Shown: positions 27,232-40,102, counted from the stretch's first letter. The stretch: 44,945 bases of DNA from Nitrosovibrio tenuis (GCF_900109785.1 NZ_FOBH01000016.1:1-44945); one strand, 5' to 3'. Numbers and translations: made by a program. The notes: a model not told the origin generated them from the sequence alone.

Positions 27232-28356
27232 CTATATTGACTTATCGTCACAAAAACGGGCAGTGAGTCGAATATCCGAGCCCACTGAGCGTATATCCTG
27301 GATCTTGAGCGCGCGTTTTTCGGCTAGCTTGGAGAGTTCCGGCAGCTTCAGCATGCCCTGGGCGTTATCGCCAATCAGGTACGGGGCGAGGTAAATGACC
27401 AGTTCATCCACCAGCCCTGCGGCGATAAGAGCGCCGTTCAGCGTGCGACCCGCCTCGACCAGAACCTCGTTGATCTCGAAATCGGCGAGCGTGCGCATCA
27501 TTCCTGCAAGATCGACATGGTTGCCTGAATCCAAATTCGAATCCGGCAAAACGATGGCGCGCGCGCCCACATCCCGCAACGCAACAATTTTGCCCTCGCT
27601 CGCATTTGCGGTAAAAATCAACTCCCCGGCTCCGCGCAGCAATCTGGCATCCACCGGTACATCCAGGCGGCTATCCACCACCACGCGCAGCGGTTGTCTC
27701 GGTGTGTCTACGTGGCGCACCGAGAGTTCCGGGTTGTCGGCCAGCACGGTACCGATTCCGGTCAGGATCGCGCAAGAACGCGCGCGCAGCCGATGACCGT
27801 CGCGCCGTGCCGCCTCGCCGGTAATCCATTGGCTGGTGCCGTTATTGAGGGCTGTCTTGCCGTCGAGGCTGGCCGCGATCTTCATCCGTGTCCACGGCCG
27901 ATTGCGCGTCATGCGCGAAACAAAACCAATATTCAGGGCGGCCGCTTCGGCTTCCATTAAACCGGTCTCCACCTCTATTCCCGCATCTCTTAGCGAGGCG
28001 CTGCCTTTGCCTGCTACCAGCGGATTTGGGTCTTGCATGGCGATCATGACTTTCGCGACGCCCGCCTCGATGAGTGCTTTCGCGCAAGGCGGAGTTCGCC
28101 CGTGATGACTGCACGGCTCGAGGGTGACATAGACGGTGGCACCTTGGGCCGCTGGCCCGGCGGCTTTGAGAGCATTTATTTCGGCATGCGGCTGACCCGC
28201 ACGTTCGTGCCAGCCGCTACCCACCACCTGGTCATTGCGCACGATTACGCAGCCGACGCGAGGGTTGGGGCTGGCGCTATATAGTCCCTTTTCGGCAAGC
28301 CGCAAAGCCTGGGCCATATAGGCGTAGTCGGCCGAGGAAAATAAGTGCGATAGCAT
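27232..28356 (-). CDS. ribD: Bifunctional riboflavin deaminase-reductase
   Basis: This protein of about 374 residues carries out the second and third steps of riboflavin synthesis from the GTP cyclohydrolase product. The N-terminal deaminase domain has the zinc motif HAE (about 57-59) and PCSHHGRTPPC. The C-terminal reductase domain begins near residue 150 with RPWTRMKIAASLDGKTAL. I use the ATG giving MLSHLFSSADYAYM, which fits the family start; the frame opens 15 codons earlier with ATG codons that would also work. It lies just downstream of nrdR on the same strand. Confidence 0.94.
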   Translation of the reverse strand: MLSHLFSSADYAYMAQALRLAEKGLYSASPNPRVGCVIVRNDQVVGSGWHERAGQPHAEINALKAAGPAAQGATVYVTLEPCSHHGRTPPCAKALIEAGVAKVMIAMQDPNPLVAGKGSASLRDAGIEVETGLMEAEAAALNIGFVSRMTRNRPWTRMKIAASLDGKTALNNGTSQWITGEAARRDGHRLRARSCAILTGIGTVLADNPELSVRHVDTPRQPLRVVVDSRLDVPVDARLLRGAGELIFTANASEGKIVALRDVGARAIVLPDSNLDSGNHVDLAGMMRTLADFEINEVLVEAGRTLNGALIAAGLVDELVIYLAPYLIGDNAQGMLKLPELSKLAEKRALKIQDIRSVGSDIRLTARFCDDKSI

Positions 28357-28412
28357 AACTTCAGTGATGCAACGGTTGAAAAGGGAGGACATTCCCCCCA
28401 TCCGGGATCAGC

Positions 28413-28904
28413 TTAACCCTGGGGTGAGGTTTTCTTGGCTGCTCTTTTCCGCTGGGGTCTTTGGACTTCCTTTATCGCATCATGGAAATCGTGAATATCC
28501 TGAAAACTTCTGTAGACCGAGGCAAACCGGATGTAGGCAACCTTATCGAGCTTGTAGAGTTCCTGCATCACCATTTCTCCAATCCTGCGCGAGGGAATTT
28601 CGCGTTCGCCAGAACTGAGAAGCTTTTGCATAATTTGATCCATCGCCGCATCCACCTGCTCGGTGGGAACTGGCCGCTTATGCAGTGCCCGCTTGAAACT
28701 CGTCAGCAGCTTGTCGCGGCTGAACTCCGCGCGGTTGCCATCCTGCTTTACAACCTGTGGCAAACGCAACTCCACGGTTTCATACGTCGTGAAACGTTTA
28801 CCACATTTCAAACAACGGCGGCGCCGGCGTACCCGGTCGCCTTCCTCGCTGACACGCGAATCGATCACGCTGGTGTCATCCTCGTTGCAGAAGGGGCATT
28901 TCAT
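28413..28904 (-). CDS. nrdR: Transcriptional repressor NrdR
   Basis: This 163-residue repressor of ribonucleotide reductase genes senses ATP and dATP. The N-terminal zinc ribbon has CPFC and [12 protein letters not shown] pairs, and the ATP-cone fills about residues 48-140. The start [11 protein letters not shown] is the family's usual start. The gene lies between glyA and ribD on the minus strand, a common order (glyA-nrdR-ribD). Confidence 0.97.
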   Translation of the reverse strand: MKCPFCNEDDTSVIDSRVSEEGDRVRRRRRCLKCGKRFTTYETVELRLPQVVKQDGNRAEFSRDKLLTSFKRALHKRPVPTEQVDAAMDQIMQKLLSSGEREIPSRRIGEMVMQELYKLDKVAYIRFASVYRSFQDIHDFHDAIKEVQRPQRKRAAKKTSPQG

Positions 28905-28984
28905 CTTTTAAGAATCACTAGACCCAAGGCATGCGGATACTATATGGGTGCACAGGCGCAGGCAGCCTCGATCGCGAGCAGCAA

Positions 28985-30241
28985 TCAGGCTCTTGTGCCG
29001 TAAACCGGGAATTTTGTGCAAAGCGCTTTCGCCTGGTGCGCAACCTGCGAAATCACCGCAACATCGGTCGGCGCATCCAGCACATCCGCAATCAGGTTGG
29101 CCAGTTGTTCAGCTTCAATTTCGGTGAAACCTCGTGTCGTCATCGCAGGCGAACCGATACGGATCCCACTGGTGACAAACGGTTTCTGTGGGTCGTTGGG
29201 TATGGCATTCTTGTTGACGGTAATATGCGCGAGCTCCAGGGATTCCGCTGCCTGTTTGCCTGTAATGTACTTGGCGCGCAGATCCACCAGAAACATATGG
29301 CAGTCGGTGCGTCCCGAAACGATGCGCAGGCCGCGCTCCTGCAATACCTTGGCCATCACGCGCGCGTTCTCGATCACCTGCTCCTGGTAATTCTTGAACG
29401 CATTGGTGGCCGCCTCCTTGAAAGCCACCGCCTTGGCGGCAATGACATGCATCAGCGGACCGCCCTGGGTTTGGGGAAAAATAGCCGAATTCAGCGCTTT
29501 CTCGTGCTCCGGCTTGGCCATGATGATCCCCCCCCGCGGTCCGCGTAACGTTTTATGCGTCGTGCTCGTCACAAAATCCGCGATGCCGACGGGGTTGGGA
29601 TAATACCCGGCCGCAACAAGACCCGCGTAGTGAGCCATATCCACGAATAAGTAAGCGCCCACTTCATCAGCAATCTTGCGAAAACGTTTCCAGTCGATCA
29701 CCAGCGCGTAAGCCGATGCCCCGGCGACGATCATCTTGGGCTTGTGCTCATGCGCGAGCCGCCGTACTTCGTCGTAATCGAGCTCTTCGGTTTCAGGATG
29801 AAGGCCGTATGAAATCGCGTTGAAAATTTTACCGCTGAGATTGACCGATGCCCCATGGGTCAAATGCCCCCCATGGGCAAGCGACATACCGAGCAACGTA
29901 TCGCCGGGTTTCAGGGCGGTCAGATACACCGCGGCGTTGGCCTGTGAACCGGAATGCGGCTGGACATTGACATACTCGGCGCCAAACAGCGCCTTGACGC
30001 GGTCTATTGCCAACTGTTCCACGACATCGACGTACTCGCACCCGCCGTAATAACGCTTGCCGGGATACCCTTCGGCATATTTGTTGGTCAGCACCGACCC
30101 CTGCGCTTGCATCACCGCCGGGCTGGCGTAATTTTCTGAGGCGATCAGTTCGATATATTCTTCCTGGCGTTGCATCTCACCTTTGATGGCCTGCCAGAGA
30201 TCGGGGTCAACGTGATCCAGAGTCAGTTGCGGGGACAACAT
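28985..30241 (-). CDS. glyA: Serine hydroxymethyltransferase
   Basis: This 418-residue PLP enzyme converts serine and tetrahydrofolate to glycine and methylene-tetrahydrofolate, feeding purines, thymidylate and methionine. The PLP-binding lysine lies in [15 protein letters not shown], and [16 protein letters not shown] is the usual N-terminal signature. The length is typical. It is first in a minus-strand run with nrdR and ribD. Confidence 0.98.
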   Translation of the reverse strand: MLSPQLTLDHVDPDLWQAIKGEMQRQEEYIELIASENYASPAVMQAQGSVLTNKYAEGYPGKRYYGGCEYVDVVEQLAIDRVKALFGAEYVNVQPHSGSQANAAVYLTALKPGDTLLGMSLAHGGHLTHGASVNLSGKIFNAISYGLHPETEELDYDEVRRLAHEHKPKMIVAGASAYALVIDWKRFRKIADEVGAYLFVDMAHYAGLVAAGYYPNPVGIADFVTSTTHKTLRGPRGGIIMAKPEHEKALNSAIFPQTQGGPLMHVIAAKAVAFKEAATNAFKNYQEQVIENARVMAKVLQERGLRIVSGRTDCHMFLVDLRAKYITGKQAAESLELAHITVNKNAIPNDPQKPFVTSGIRIGSPAMTTRGFTEIEAEQLANLIADVLDAPTDVAVISQVAHQAKALCTKFPVYGTRA

Positions 30242-30364
30242 GGCGGTTCAGTCCTTTTGATTATTTTTGAAAAATGAATTGTACAGCTTGGTTATGATAC
30301 TGTTGGTTATCAATGGATCAAAGCGGCAGGAAACATTCGGCGACAAGCTTTGTAATGAACTCGG

Positions 30365-32860
<2,496 letters not shown>

Positions 32861-33087
32861 TTACTTTGACTCATCTGGCTTTGCGGTTGCGGGCCCTGTG
32901 GTTGGGGCCCATGCGGTTGCGGGTCTTGCATTGCCGATCTTTCCTGCTGTGCTGATCAGCAGTTCCGTTTGATGTTTGTAGATGACTGGAGTGAAGTGCA
33001 AGCCATCAAAATCGATAGGATGGGTTACGGCTACAGCTTTCACCCATTCTAGAGCAAGCCGAATTGAGACTGTATTTATGATTCTGT

Positions 33088-34197
33088 TTATATCCTCATC
33101 GGCATTACCACATACTTGAAATCGTCATTTCCTGGAATTGTGATCAGTGCGCTACTGTTGGCGTCTCCAAAGGCGCACCGCACTGTCTCACCGCTAAGAT
33201 GGTTCAGCACGTCCAGCAGGTAACTGATGTTGAACCCGATATCGAGCGCTTCACCATCATAGTGAAGTTCCAGTTCTTCCTCTGCTTCTTCCTGCTCGCT
33301 GTTATTGCAAACGATCCGAAGGTTATCCGTTGTCAGAATCAACCGGACGCCGCGGAACTTTTCGTTGGATAAAATAGATGCGCGCTGCAAAGTCTGCAGA
33401 AGCAATTGCCTGTTGATATCAAAGTGCTTTTGATATCCGGCTGGAATAACCCGGTTGTAATCAGGAAATTTGCCGTCCACCACTTTGGTCACTAGTACAA
33501 CACTTGAAAAACTGAACCGCACCTGATTTTGCAGAATCTCCACCGTTACGGATTCATCGGTATCGTTCAAGAGTCTGGCCAGTTCCAGTACCACCTTGCG
33601 AGGCAGGATCACTTCTCTTTTTTCCTGGGGAGCCTCGAGCTTCATCAGCGCAAACGCCAGACGATGGCCGTCGGTAGCCACGACCTTTATATCGTTGTCC
33701 TCCGTCAACAGGAGCAACCCGTTCAGATAATAGCGAATATCTTGTTGTGCCATGGCGTACTGCACCATGGACAAGAGGTGTTTCAGCTCTTTCTGCTTTA
33801 CGGTTATTTTTGCCTGAGGCTCCGAACCAACCGGAAATTTAGGGAAGTCTTCGGCAGGAAGCGTTTGCAGATGAAAACGGCTTTTTCCTGCTTTCGCATG
33901 AAGCCGGGATTCATCAGTCTCCAGCGTTACCTGGGTTTTATCAGGAAGCGCACGCAATATGTCCTGAAGCTTTTTCGCTGCCACGGTTACCGCATACCCT
34001 TCACTTACGGTATCGCCATCCTCTGCGTACGTCGCGATCTGGATTTCCAGATCTGTTGCGACAAAAGAAATCTTGTCGTCCTTTCGCTCTATCAGGACGT
34101 TGGAGAGTATCGGCAACGTATGGCGGCGCTCGACTATACCGGTAACCATTTGCAATGGTTTAAGTAACGTATCCCTCTCAGCTTGTATTAGCTTCAT
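33088..34197 (-). CDS. dnaN: DNA polymerase III sliding clamp (beta subunit)
   Basis: This 369-residue protein forms the dimeric ring that tethers DNA polymerases to DNA. Three similar domains are readable; the start MKLIQAERDTLLKPLQMVTGIVE and the end YVVMPMRI are diagnostic. It lies downstream of dnaA across a 201-bp gap that holds DnaA-box-like sequences. Confidence 0.98.
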   Translation of the reverse strand: MKLIQAERDTLLKPLQMVTGIVERRHTLPILSNVLIERKDDKISFVATDLEIQIATYAEDGDTVSEGYAVTVAAKKLQDILRALPDKTQVTLETDESRLHAKAGKSRFHLQTLPAEDFPKFPVGSEPQAKITVKQKELKHLLSMVQYAMAQQDIRYYLNGLLLLTEDNDIKVVATDGHRLAFALMKLEAPQEKREVILPRKVVLELARLLNDTDESVTVEILQNQVRFSFSSVVLVTKVVDGKFPDYNRVIPAGYQKHFDINRQLLLQTLQRASILSNEKFRGVRLILTTDNLRIVCNNSEQEEAEEELELHYDGEALDIGFNISYLLDVLNHLSGETVRCAFGDANSSALITIPGNDDFKYVVMPMRI

Positions 34198-34315
34198 GTA
34201 TATAAACCTAGAATAATCGTTAATAGATGTAGGGTAAGTCCGGTATAAAATAATAAATCGAAATGATATCAGGCAATTAGGGTTCCATTTTTGGTTGTAT
34301 CGATAAGGTATTGTC

Positions 34316-34370
34316 TGTGGATGATTTGTGGGCAGAATTCACTTTCACGTTAAACAACAAGTTATCCCCA
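34316..34370. promoter_or_regulatory. DnaA-box-like sites in the dnaA-dnaN gap
   Basis: TGTGGATGA at 34316-34324 (inverse orientation) and TTATCCCCA at 34362-34370 each differ by one base from the DnaA box TTATCCACA. An AT-rich stretch lies at about 34241-34270, beside them. Between the two boxes, 34341-34356 resembles parS in 13 of 16 bases, which is too weak to call. The gap could be part of oriC or an autoregulatory region. Confidence 0.45.
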
Positions 34371-34398
34371 AATAATCCTTTCGTTATCAACTGTGAAA

Positions 34399-35805
34399 TC
34401 AACCGCGCAGAATGTGTAACAGGGTATTGAAGTCGCGGTTGATCGCTGGATCGGACGCGCGTAACTCGGCTATTTTTCGGTAACCATGCAGTACGGTCGT
34501 GTGGTCCCTGCCGCCGAATGCTTCACCGATATCGGGCAGGCTCAGCGGGGTGAGTTCCTTGGATATGGCCATCGCCATTTGGCGGGGCCTCGCCACGATG
34601 CGTGAGCGTTTTTTGGAGTACATTTCCGCAACCTTGATTTTATAGTAGTCGGCAACGGTTTTCTGAATATTCTCAATCGAGATCTGGCGGTTTTGCACGG
34701 CCAGAAGGTCTTTCAATGCTTCCCTTGCCAGATCGAGCGACAAGGAGTGGCCGGTGAATCGGGAATAAGCAACCACGCGTTTCAGCGCGCCCTCGAGTTC
34801 GCGTACATTCGAACGGATATGTTTGGCGATGAAAAAGGCGACGTTTTCATCCAGAACGATATTTTCCAAAAGCGCTTTCTTTAGAAGGATGGCCACGCGC
34901 ATTTCTAATTCCGGCGGTTCGACCGCCACGGTCAAGCCCCAGCCGAAACGGGAAATTAAGCGTTCTTCCATACCTGAGATTTCCTTCGGGTAAGAATCGC
35001 AGGTGATAATGACTTGCTTATGGGCCTCGATCAGAGCGTTAAAAGCATAAAAGAATTCCTCCTGGGTTCGGTTCTTGCCGCCAAAAAACTGGATATCGTC
35101 TATCAATAGAAGATCCAGCGAATGGTAGTACCGCTTGAAATCGTCGAACGCTTTATGCTGATATGCTTTTACCACGTCGGAGACGTATTGTTCTGAGTGG
35201 ATGTATCTCACCTTGGCCGCACTATTGTGCTCCAGAACAAAATTACCAATGGCCTGAATCAAGTGGGTTTTTCCCAAACCCACACCGCCGTAAATAAAAA
35301 AAGGATTGTAAGCAACGCCCGGACGTTCAGCGACCTGGATCGCACCCGCGCGGGCTAGCTGATTGGCTTTTCCGGTGACGAAGTTATTGAATGTAAAAGA
35401 TGAATTCAGCCGGCTGGGATTTTTTTCCTTGGGATCGCCCGGTACTTTCCGTAAGGAAACTGCCGGGGTATCGACGTCGGCAGGAGGTTGAAATGCCGCT
35501 GTCACAGCACTGTTCGACGGTGAAAGTGGCGTTTTTGCCGAAACATGCTCGGCAAGCATGAGTTGAAAGCGGATGCTTTGCGCAAAATATTTTTCCGCCA
35601 TCAGTTCGATGCGAGAAAGAAAATTGTCCTTGACCCATTGCATGACAAAGCGGTTGGGGGCTACCAGAATAGGCTCGGACGCATCGTTCGATGAATCCAG
35701 GCGGAGCGGTTTAATCCAGGTATTGAATTGCTGGGCGCTCAGTTCTTTCTCAAAATATCCGAGACAAGAAAGCCAAAAGGTGTCCACTGCTGGCATGGTC
35801 GTCAT
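34399..35805 (-). CDS. dnaA: Chromosomal replication initiator DnaA
   Basis: This 468-residue AAA+ protein binds DnaA boxes and opens oriC. Domain I fills about 1-90, a Pro- and Ser-rich linker about 90-135, and the ATPase follows with Walker [10 protein letters not shown] (172-180) and Walker [11 protein letters not shown]. Domain IV carries the signature [14 protein letters not shown]. An ATG three codons later is an alternative start. It is transcribed away from rpmH. Confidence 0.98.
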   Translation of the reverse strand: MTTMPAVDTFWLSCLGYFEKELSAQQFNTWIKPLRLDSSNDASEPILVAPNRFVMQWVKDNFLSRIELMAEKYFAQSIRFQLMLAEHVSAKTPLSPSNSAVTAAFQPPADVDTPAVSLRKVPGDPKEKNPSRLNSSFTFNNFVTGKANQLARAGAIQVAERPGVAYNPFFIYGGVGLGKTHLIQAIGNFVLEHNSAAKVRYIHSEQYVSDVVKAYQHKAFDDFKRYYHSLDLLLIDDIQFFGGKNRTQEEFFYAFNALIEAHKQVIITCDSYPKEISGMEERLISRFGWGLTVAVEPPELEMRVAILLKKALLENIVLDENVAFFIAKHIRSNVRELEGALKRVVAYSRFTGHSLSLDLAREALKDLLAVQNRQISIENIQKTVADYYKIKVAEMYSKKRSRIVARPRQMAMAISKELTPLSLPDIGEAFGGRDHTTVLHGYRKIAELRASDPAINRDFNTLLHILRG

Positions 35806-35873
35806 TGCTTGCTGGGAAAAAAAGGAAAATTCGAGAGCGAGGTGAGCGGGTATTTTAGACCGTTCCGATAGAC

Positions 35874-35882
35874 TTATCCACA
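35874..35882 (+). promoter_or_regulatory. Perfect DnaA box
   Basis: TTATCCACA matches the DnaA consensus exactly. It lies about 70 bp upstream of dnaA and 20 bp before the rpmH -35 element, so it may serve in initiation, dnaA autoregulation, or both. Confidence 0.75.
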
Positions 35883-35902
35883 GAGGGGGGAAAAAATATA
35901 GG

Positions 35903-35932
35903 TTGACATCAACCGCTGTAAAGAGTTGTAAT
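35903..35932 (+). promoter_or_regulatory. Probable rpmH promoter
   Basis: A perfect -35 TTGACA (35903-35908) is followed after 18 bases by TGTAAT (35927-35932), a reasonable -10. The spacing to the rpmH ATG leaves a leader of about 30 bases. It would drive rpmH, rnpA and probably yidD and yidC. Confidence 0.6.
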
Positions 35933-35969
35933 GTTGAGTTTTTATTTATCAGGCTCAGGGGTAATCATA

Positions 35970-36104
35970 ATGAAACGCACTTATCAACCTTCCGTAACGC
36001 GGAGAAAGCGGACCCATGGTTTCAGGGTTCGGATGAAGACCGCAGGTGGAGCGGCCGTTATCCGGGCGCGCCGCGCCAAAGGACGGGTTCGCCTGGGAAT
36101 ATAG
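35970..36104 (+). CDS. rpmH: Ribosomal protein L34
   Basis: This 44-residue, highly basic protein of the large ribosomal subunit begins [18 protein letters not shown], the diagnostic L34 start. The later part reads [21 protein letters not shown], where most relatives have TRGGRAVI, so the stretch is slightly divergent. The ATG and TAG are clear. It heads the rightward cluster, and the rnpA frame overlaps its 3' half. Confidence 0.97.
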   Translation: MKRTYQPSVTRRKRTHGFRVRMKTAGGAAVIRARRAKGRVRLGI

Positions 36105-36483
36105 CTTCACGCCACAAACATTTAGTTCGGGGATTACTATTCGCTTTCCGAAAACACACAGATTGCACAATGCGGAAGAATTCTCCTCGGTCATTCGGTT
36201 CAGATGTTCCGCCAGCAGCGAACGACTTCAGATTTTCGCCAAACCCAATGGGCTCATGCAATCTCGATTGGGACTGATAGTCGCGGGTAAAATCGAGCGC
36301 CTTGCTGTCAGGCGCAACAGGGTCAGACGTTTACTGCGGGAACTGTTTCGCGCACGGCAACAAGAGTTGGCTGGCCTGGATCTGGTGGTGCGCTTGCGTT
36401 GCCGCGTTGCCGAAATAGATTTGTCCCGGATGGTGGCGGAAGCAGAGAAGCTCATGATTCAATTGCAGCGATGTCGCAGATAA
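36046..36483 (+). CDS. rnpA: Ribonuclease P protein component (start uncertain)
   Basis: This basic protein binds the catalytic RNase P RNA and helps mature tRNA 5' ends. The family region starts at [17 protein letters not shown], and the signature [19 protein letters not shown] is clear. The only ordinary start in this frame before that region is GTG at 36046, inside rpmH (59-bp overlap), giving 145 residues with a 30-residue extension. The next, TTG at 36163, would remove conserved residues. ATT codons at 36133 and 36139 are possible rare starts. The end overlaps yidD by 13 bp. Confidence 0.88.
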   Translation: MERPLSGRAAPKDGFAWEYSFTPQTFSSGITIRFPKTHRLHNAEEFSSVIRFRCSASSERLQIFAKPNGLMQSRLGLIVAGKIERLAVRRNRVRRLLRELFRARQQELAGLDLVVRLRCRVAEIDLSRMVAEAEKLMIQLQRCRR

Positions 36484-36680
36484 TCATCGGACTCATCAAG
36501 CTATATCAATATTGTCTGAGTCCTTTTCTTGGTCCCTCATGCCGCTTCAGCCCTTCCTGTTCGCATTATGCGTGCGAGGCGCTGGCTAGGCATGGTCTGA
36601 TACGCGGAATATTCCTGAGCATATGGAGGATATTGCGGTGCAATCCCTGGGGTCGCGGCGGCCATGACCCTGTTCCATAG
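36471..36680 (+). CDS. yidD: Membrane protein insertion efficiency factor YidD
   Basis: This 69-residue protein has an amphipathic, membrane-associating N-terminus and the family's conserved cysteines in [18 protein letters not shown]. It aids insertion of inner-membrane proteins with YidC. The ATG at 36471 overlaps the rnpA end, and yidC starts 31 bp downstream, the usual rnpA-yidD-yidC order. Confidence 0.95.
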   Translation: MSQIIIGLIKLYQYCLSPFLGPSCRFSPSCSHYACEALARHGLIRGIFLSIWRILRCNPWGRGGHDPVP

Positions 36681-36711
36681 GTAGCGTTCGTGCATCTCGG
36701 TAAAAAATAAA

Positions 36712-38415
36712 ATGCAAAGCAAGATGGATACCAAACTCGTACTTTTCCTTATTTTTTCCACATCAATGTTGTTCCTCTGGGAGGCATGGCAGAAGGAACA
36801 GCGCCCGCCTTCCCCCGCGCCTGCGGCCCAAGGGACCGCAACCCAGCCATCGGCACGGCAGAACGAAACCCCTGTGCCCGGTGAAAAGCTCGCCTCGACA
36901 CAGCCTGGCATGGACCTTTCCTCCGCTGAGAACGCCCCGCCGGCCAAACCAGGCGGGCTACTCGAGTCAGGGGAAAAAATTACCGTCAAGACCGACTTGG
37001 TGTCGGCGGAAATCGATACCGCTGGCGGTGACCTGCGCCGTCTGGAGTTACTGAATCATCCGGACAAGGAAGACAGGAACAAGCCTTTCGCGCTCTTAGA
37101 GAGCCAATACGACCACGTCTATGTAGCCCAGTCGGGCATGATAGGAGAAGGTCTACCCACCCACAAGACGCATTATAAAGCGGAGTCGAGCGCGTATAGT
37201 CTTGCTCCGGGCCAGGATAAAGTCGAGGTGAGGCTCGTCGCGCCAGAATCGGATGGGGTGCAGGTGACCAAAGTTTATACTTTCCATCGGGGCCAGTATC
37301 TCGTCGACGTACGCTTCGAGATTGCCAACCACCGCGCTGCGCCGATCCAGCCATTCTCCTATTTTCAAATGTTGCGTGATAGCAAACCACCGGTCGGCTC
37401 TGTATTCATGATTCCGACTTATACCGGGGCGGCGATCTATACGGAACAGGAGAAATTCAAGAAAATCGAGTTCTCAGCCCTGGACAAGGGTAATGCGAGC
37501 TACCCCAAAACCGCCGATAATGGCTGGATCGCAATGCTCCAGCAATATTTCCTTACGGCGTGGCTGCCCAAGGATAAATCGCCGCGCGAGTATTACGCCA
37601 AGCGTCTGGGCGAAAACCAGTATACAGCCGGGGTAATAGTCCCGGTCGGCACGGTTGAGCCCGGAAAAACCGCAAGTGTTAGCGTGCCGCTTTATGCAGG
37701 CCCGGAGGAACAGAGCAAGCTCTCCTCCATTGCTCCCGGGTTGGACCTTACAGTCGATTATGGCTGGCTGACTGTGCTCGGTGCGCCGCTCTTCTGGTTG
37801 TTATCGCTATTTCATTCCTGGACCGGAAACTGGGGGGTGGCAATCGTTCTTTTGACCATGTCGGTCAAGCTGGCGTTTTTCCCCTTATCCGCGGCCGGGT
37901 ATCGGTCAATGGCAAAACTGCGGTTGGTAACGCCTAAGTTGCAGCGTTTGCGAGAACAGCACGGAAACGATCGTGAACGTATGCACAAGGCGATGATGGA
38001 CTTTTACAAGACGGAAAAAATCAATCCGATGGGCGGTTGTCTGCCCATACTGGTGCAGATACCCGTGTTTATTTCGCTTTACTGGGTGCTGCTTGCCAGC
38101 GTGGAACTACGTAACGCACCTTTTGCGCTATGGATAGAGGATCTGTCTTCGCCCGATCCGTATTACGTCCTGCCGATCATCATGGGCATCTCCATGTTCA
38201 TACAGTCCAAGTTGAGCCCTCCGGCCACGGACCCGATCCAGCAGAAAGTGATGCAGATCATGCCCTTCGCCTTCAGTATTTTCTTTTTCTTTTTCCCGGC
38301 TGGACTGGTACTGTATTCATTGGTTAATAATGTGCTGTCCATCGCCCAACAATGGCAGATCACGCGCATGATCGAAGGCGCCGCCAGCGCGACCCCGTTA
38401 AGCAAGAAGAGATGA
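36712..38415 (+). CDS. yidC: Membrane protein insertase YidC
   Basis: This 567-residue inner-membrane insertase helps fold and insert membrane proteins, alone or with SecYEG. An N-terminal membrane segment (about 8-25) is followed by a Pro-rich stretch and a large periplasmic beta domain (about 85-350). The conserved five-helix insertase core fills about 360-555, with WGVAIVLLTMSVKLAFFPL and NPMGGCLPILVQIPVFISLY. A start four codons later (MDTKLVLFLIFS) matches relatives better. The basic C-terminus is typical. Confidence 0.97.
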   Translation: MQSKMDTKLVLFLIFSTSMLFLWEAWQKEQRPPSPAPAAQGTATQPSARQNETPVPGEKLASTQPGMDLSSAENAPPAKPGGLLESGEKITVKTDLVSAEIDTAGGDLRRLELLNHPDKEDRNKPFALLESQYDHVYVAQSGMIGEGLPTHKTHYKAESSAYSLAPGQDKVEVRLVAPESDGVQVTKVYTFHRGQYLVDVRFEIANHRAAPIQPFSYFQMLRDSKPPVGSVFMIPTYTGAAIYTEQEKFKKIEFSALDKGNASYPKTADNGWIAMLQQYFLTAWLPKDKSPREYYAKRLGENQYTAGVIVPVGTVEPGKTASVSVPLYAGPEEQSKLSSIAPGLDLTVDYGWLTVLGAPLFWLLSLFHSWTGNWGVAIVLLTMSVKLAFFPLSAAGYRSMAKLRLVTPKLQRLREQHGNDRERMHKAMMDFYKTEKINPMGGCLPILVQIPVFISLYWVLLASVELRNAPFALWIEDLSSPDPYYVLPIIMGISMFIQSKLSPPATDPIQQKVMQIMPFAFSIFFFFFPAGLVLYSLVNNVLSIAQQWQITRMIEGAASATPLSKKR

Positions 38416-38658
38416 GCCTGTCGAGCATTTCACGGACATTTCCGCCCGTCCGGTTTGTCTCTGCGCGGAGGAGAAACTCCCGGGTACGCTCCGGAAGACG
38501 CTGAGCAAATCCATCGGCTCTTCGGAAGATACGCGAATTTTAGGCGCTTCTCATTCATTCAACCGGGCGCAGCCTGGCGGAACCTAAATCCGGCAGCCCG
38601 TTTCAGTTTATCGCCCCTACTCCCTGATTTAGTTGACCATTAGTGTAAAATTGTCCTG

Positions 38659-40020
38659 ATGGAAAACGCAGACACCATTGCCGCCATCGCTACCTCACCG
38701 GGGCGAGGCGCTATCGGCATCGTACGGATTTCCGGGAAAGACCTCGGATTTCTTGCGCTCAAAATCACCGGCCAGGTTCCGCAGCCACGTTATGCCAGCC
38801 TGAGCAAATTTTTTGATGAAAACGGACAGCTCATCGACCAGGGAATTATGCTTTACTTTCCCGCTCCTCATTCCTATACGGGCGAAGATGTGCTGGAGCT
38901 GCAGGGCCACGGGGGCCCGGCAGTGATGAGTCTCCTGCTATCCAGTTGTGTTTCGGCAGGCGCGCGTCTGGCCCAACCCGGCGAATTCACCCTGCGCGCC
39001 TTTCTCAATAACAAGATGGATCTGGCTCAGGCTGAAGCCGTCGCGGATGTTATCGACGCCAGTACCGATGAAGCGGCGCGTTGCGCCATGCGCTCGCTGC
39101 AAGGTGTTTTTTCTGCGGCTATACACGGGCTGGTGCAAGCACTTACTGACCTGAGGATGCTCGTCGAAGCATCGCTCGATTTTCCGGAGGAGGATTTGGA
39201 TATTGTGTGGCGCGCCGATGTCAGCGGCAAGCTGAATGACATCCACGCCCAGCTTGAGACGGTATTCGCGTCGGCCCGTCAGGGCAGTCTCCTGCGCGAG
39301 GGTCTGTGGGTCGTACTGGTCGGAAAGCCCAACGTGGGCAAATCCAGCCTCCTGAATCGGTTGGCTGGCGAAGAGGCTGCCATTGTGACCGAGATACCGG
39401 GCACAACCCGGGACACTGTGCTGCGCTCGATCGAAATAGAAGGGGTTCCCTTGCATCTGCTTGATACGGCGGGGTTGCGAGAAACCGACGATGTCATCGA
39501 AAAAATCGGCATCGCCCGAACGCGGTCGGCCATCGAAAAGGCAGGCCTGGTACTGTTGCTGATGGATAGTCGGGAGGGTATCACGCCTGAAGATCAAGCG
39601 GTACTGGATAGCGTGCCGGCCGGAGTCCGTCGAATTCATGTGTATACCAAAAGCGATCTGCTGGAGGAAGTCCCGCGCATCATAAGCTATCAGAAGCAGG
39701 GAAACTGGCAGGAGATTTATCTCTCCGCCAAGACGGGAGCCGGGGTTGAGTCGCTGCGCCGGATTCTTCTTGAGATGGCGGGCTGGAACCCGCACATGGG
39801 CGAGGGCCTGTTCATGGCGCGCGGTCGTCATCTGGTGGCGCTTGCAGAAGCAGGCGGACATCTGAAATCGGCGGCTGGTCTCGCAGAATATGGGGATCAA
39901 TTGGAGGTGCTCGCGGAAGAACTGCGGCTTGCGCAGCGATGGCTATCATCCATTACCGGCGAGTTTACCGCCGATGATTTGCTGGGCGAAATATTTTCCC
40001 GCTTCTGTATCGGCAAGTAA
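38659..40020 (+). CDS. mnmE: tRNA modification GTPase MnmE
   Basis: This 453-residue GTPase works with MnmG to add aminomethyl groups to wobble U34 of several tRNAs. The N-terminal tetrahydrofolate-binding domain ends near 120, and a helical domain encloses the G domain with GKPNVGKSS (222-230) and DTAG (269-272). The C-terminal FCIGK motif is intact. It is separated from mnmG by a 227-bp gap with a parS-like site. The gap before it (38416-38658) shows nothing recognisable. Confidence 0.98.
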   Translation: MENADTIAAIATSPGRGAIGIVRISGKDLGFLALKITGQVPQPRYASLSKFFDENGQLIDQGIMLYFPAPHSYTGEDVLELQGHGGPAVMSLLLSSCVSAGARLAQPGEFTLRAFLNNKMDLAQAEAVADVIDASTDEAARCAMRSLQGVFSAAIHGLVQALTDLRMLVEASLDFPEEDLDIVWRADVSGKLNDIHAQLETVFASARQGSLLREGLWVVLVGKPNVGKSSLLNRLAGEEAAIVTEIPGTTRDTVLRSIEIEGVPLHLLDTAGLRETDDVIEKIGIARTRSAIEKAGLVLLLMDSREGITPEDQAVLDSVPAGVRRIHVYTKSDLLEEVPRIISYQKQGNWQEIYLSAKTGAGVESLRRILLEMAGWNPHMGEGLFMARGRHLVALAEAGGHLKSAAGLAEYGDQLEVLAEELRLAQRWLSSITGEFTADDLLGEIFSRFCIGK

Positions 40021-40102
40021 TTCGGTGTTCGTTTCCCAGGCTCCAGCCCGGCTTTTTGATCGGCGCTGCGATGCCCTGTCGCAAGTGCCATCGGTGACCT
40101 TG

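Larger units (their letters stand above)
35806..35969. other. Divergent dnaA-rpmH gap, likely part of the replication origin
   Basis: Genes to the left (dnaA, dnaN, gyrB) run leftward and genes to the right (rpmH to parB) run rightward, so this gap is the transcription divergence point usual at an origin. It contains a perfect DnaA box and the rpmH promoter, and ParAB and parS sites are nearby. Only one perfect box is present, so the full origin may extend into the dnaA-dnaN gap. Confidence 0.5.

Noticed and set aside
32861-33043. A 60-codon minus-strand frame in the gyrB-dnaN gap
   Set aside because: It has Pro-, Ala- and Thr-rich low-complexity sequence from repeated GCGGTTGCGGG DNA, no ribosome site and no family likeness. 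I do not call it a gene; it is also far too small to be recF.
34341-34356. Third possible parS site in the dnaA-dnaN gap
   Set aside because: It matches only 13 of 16 bases and is not palindromic, so it is probably chance.
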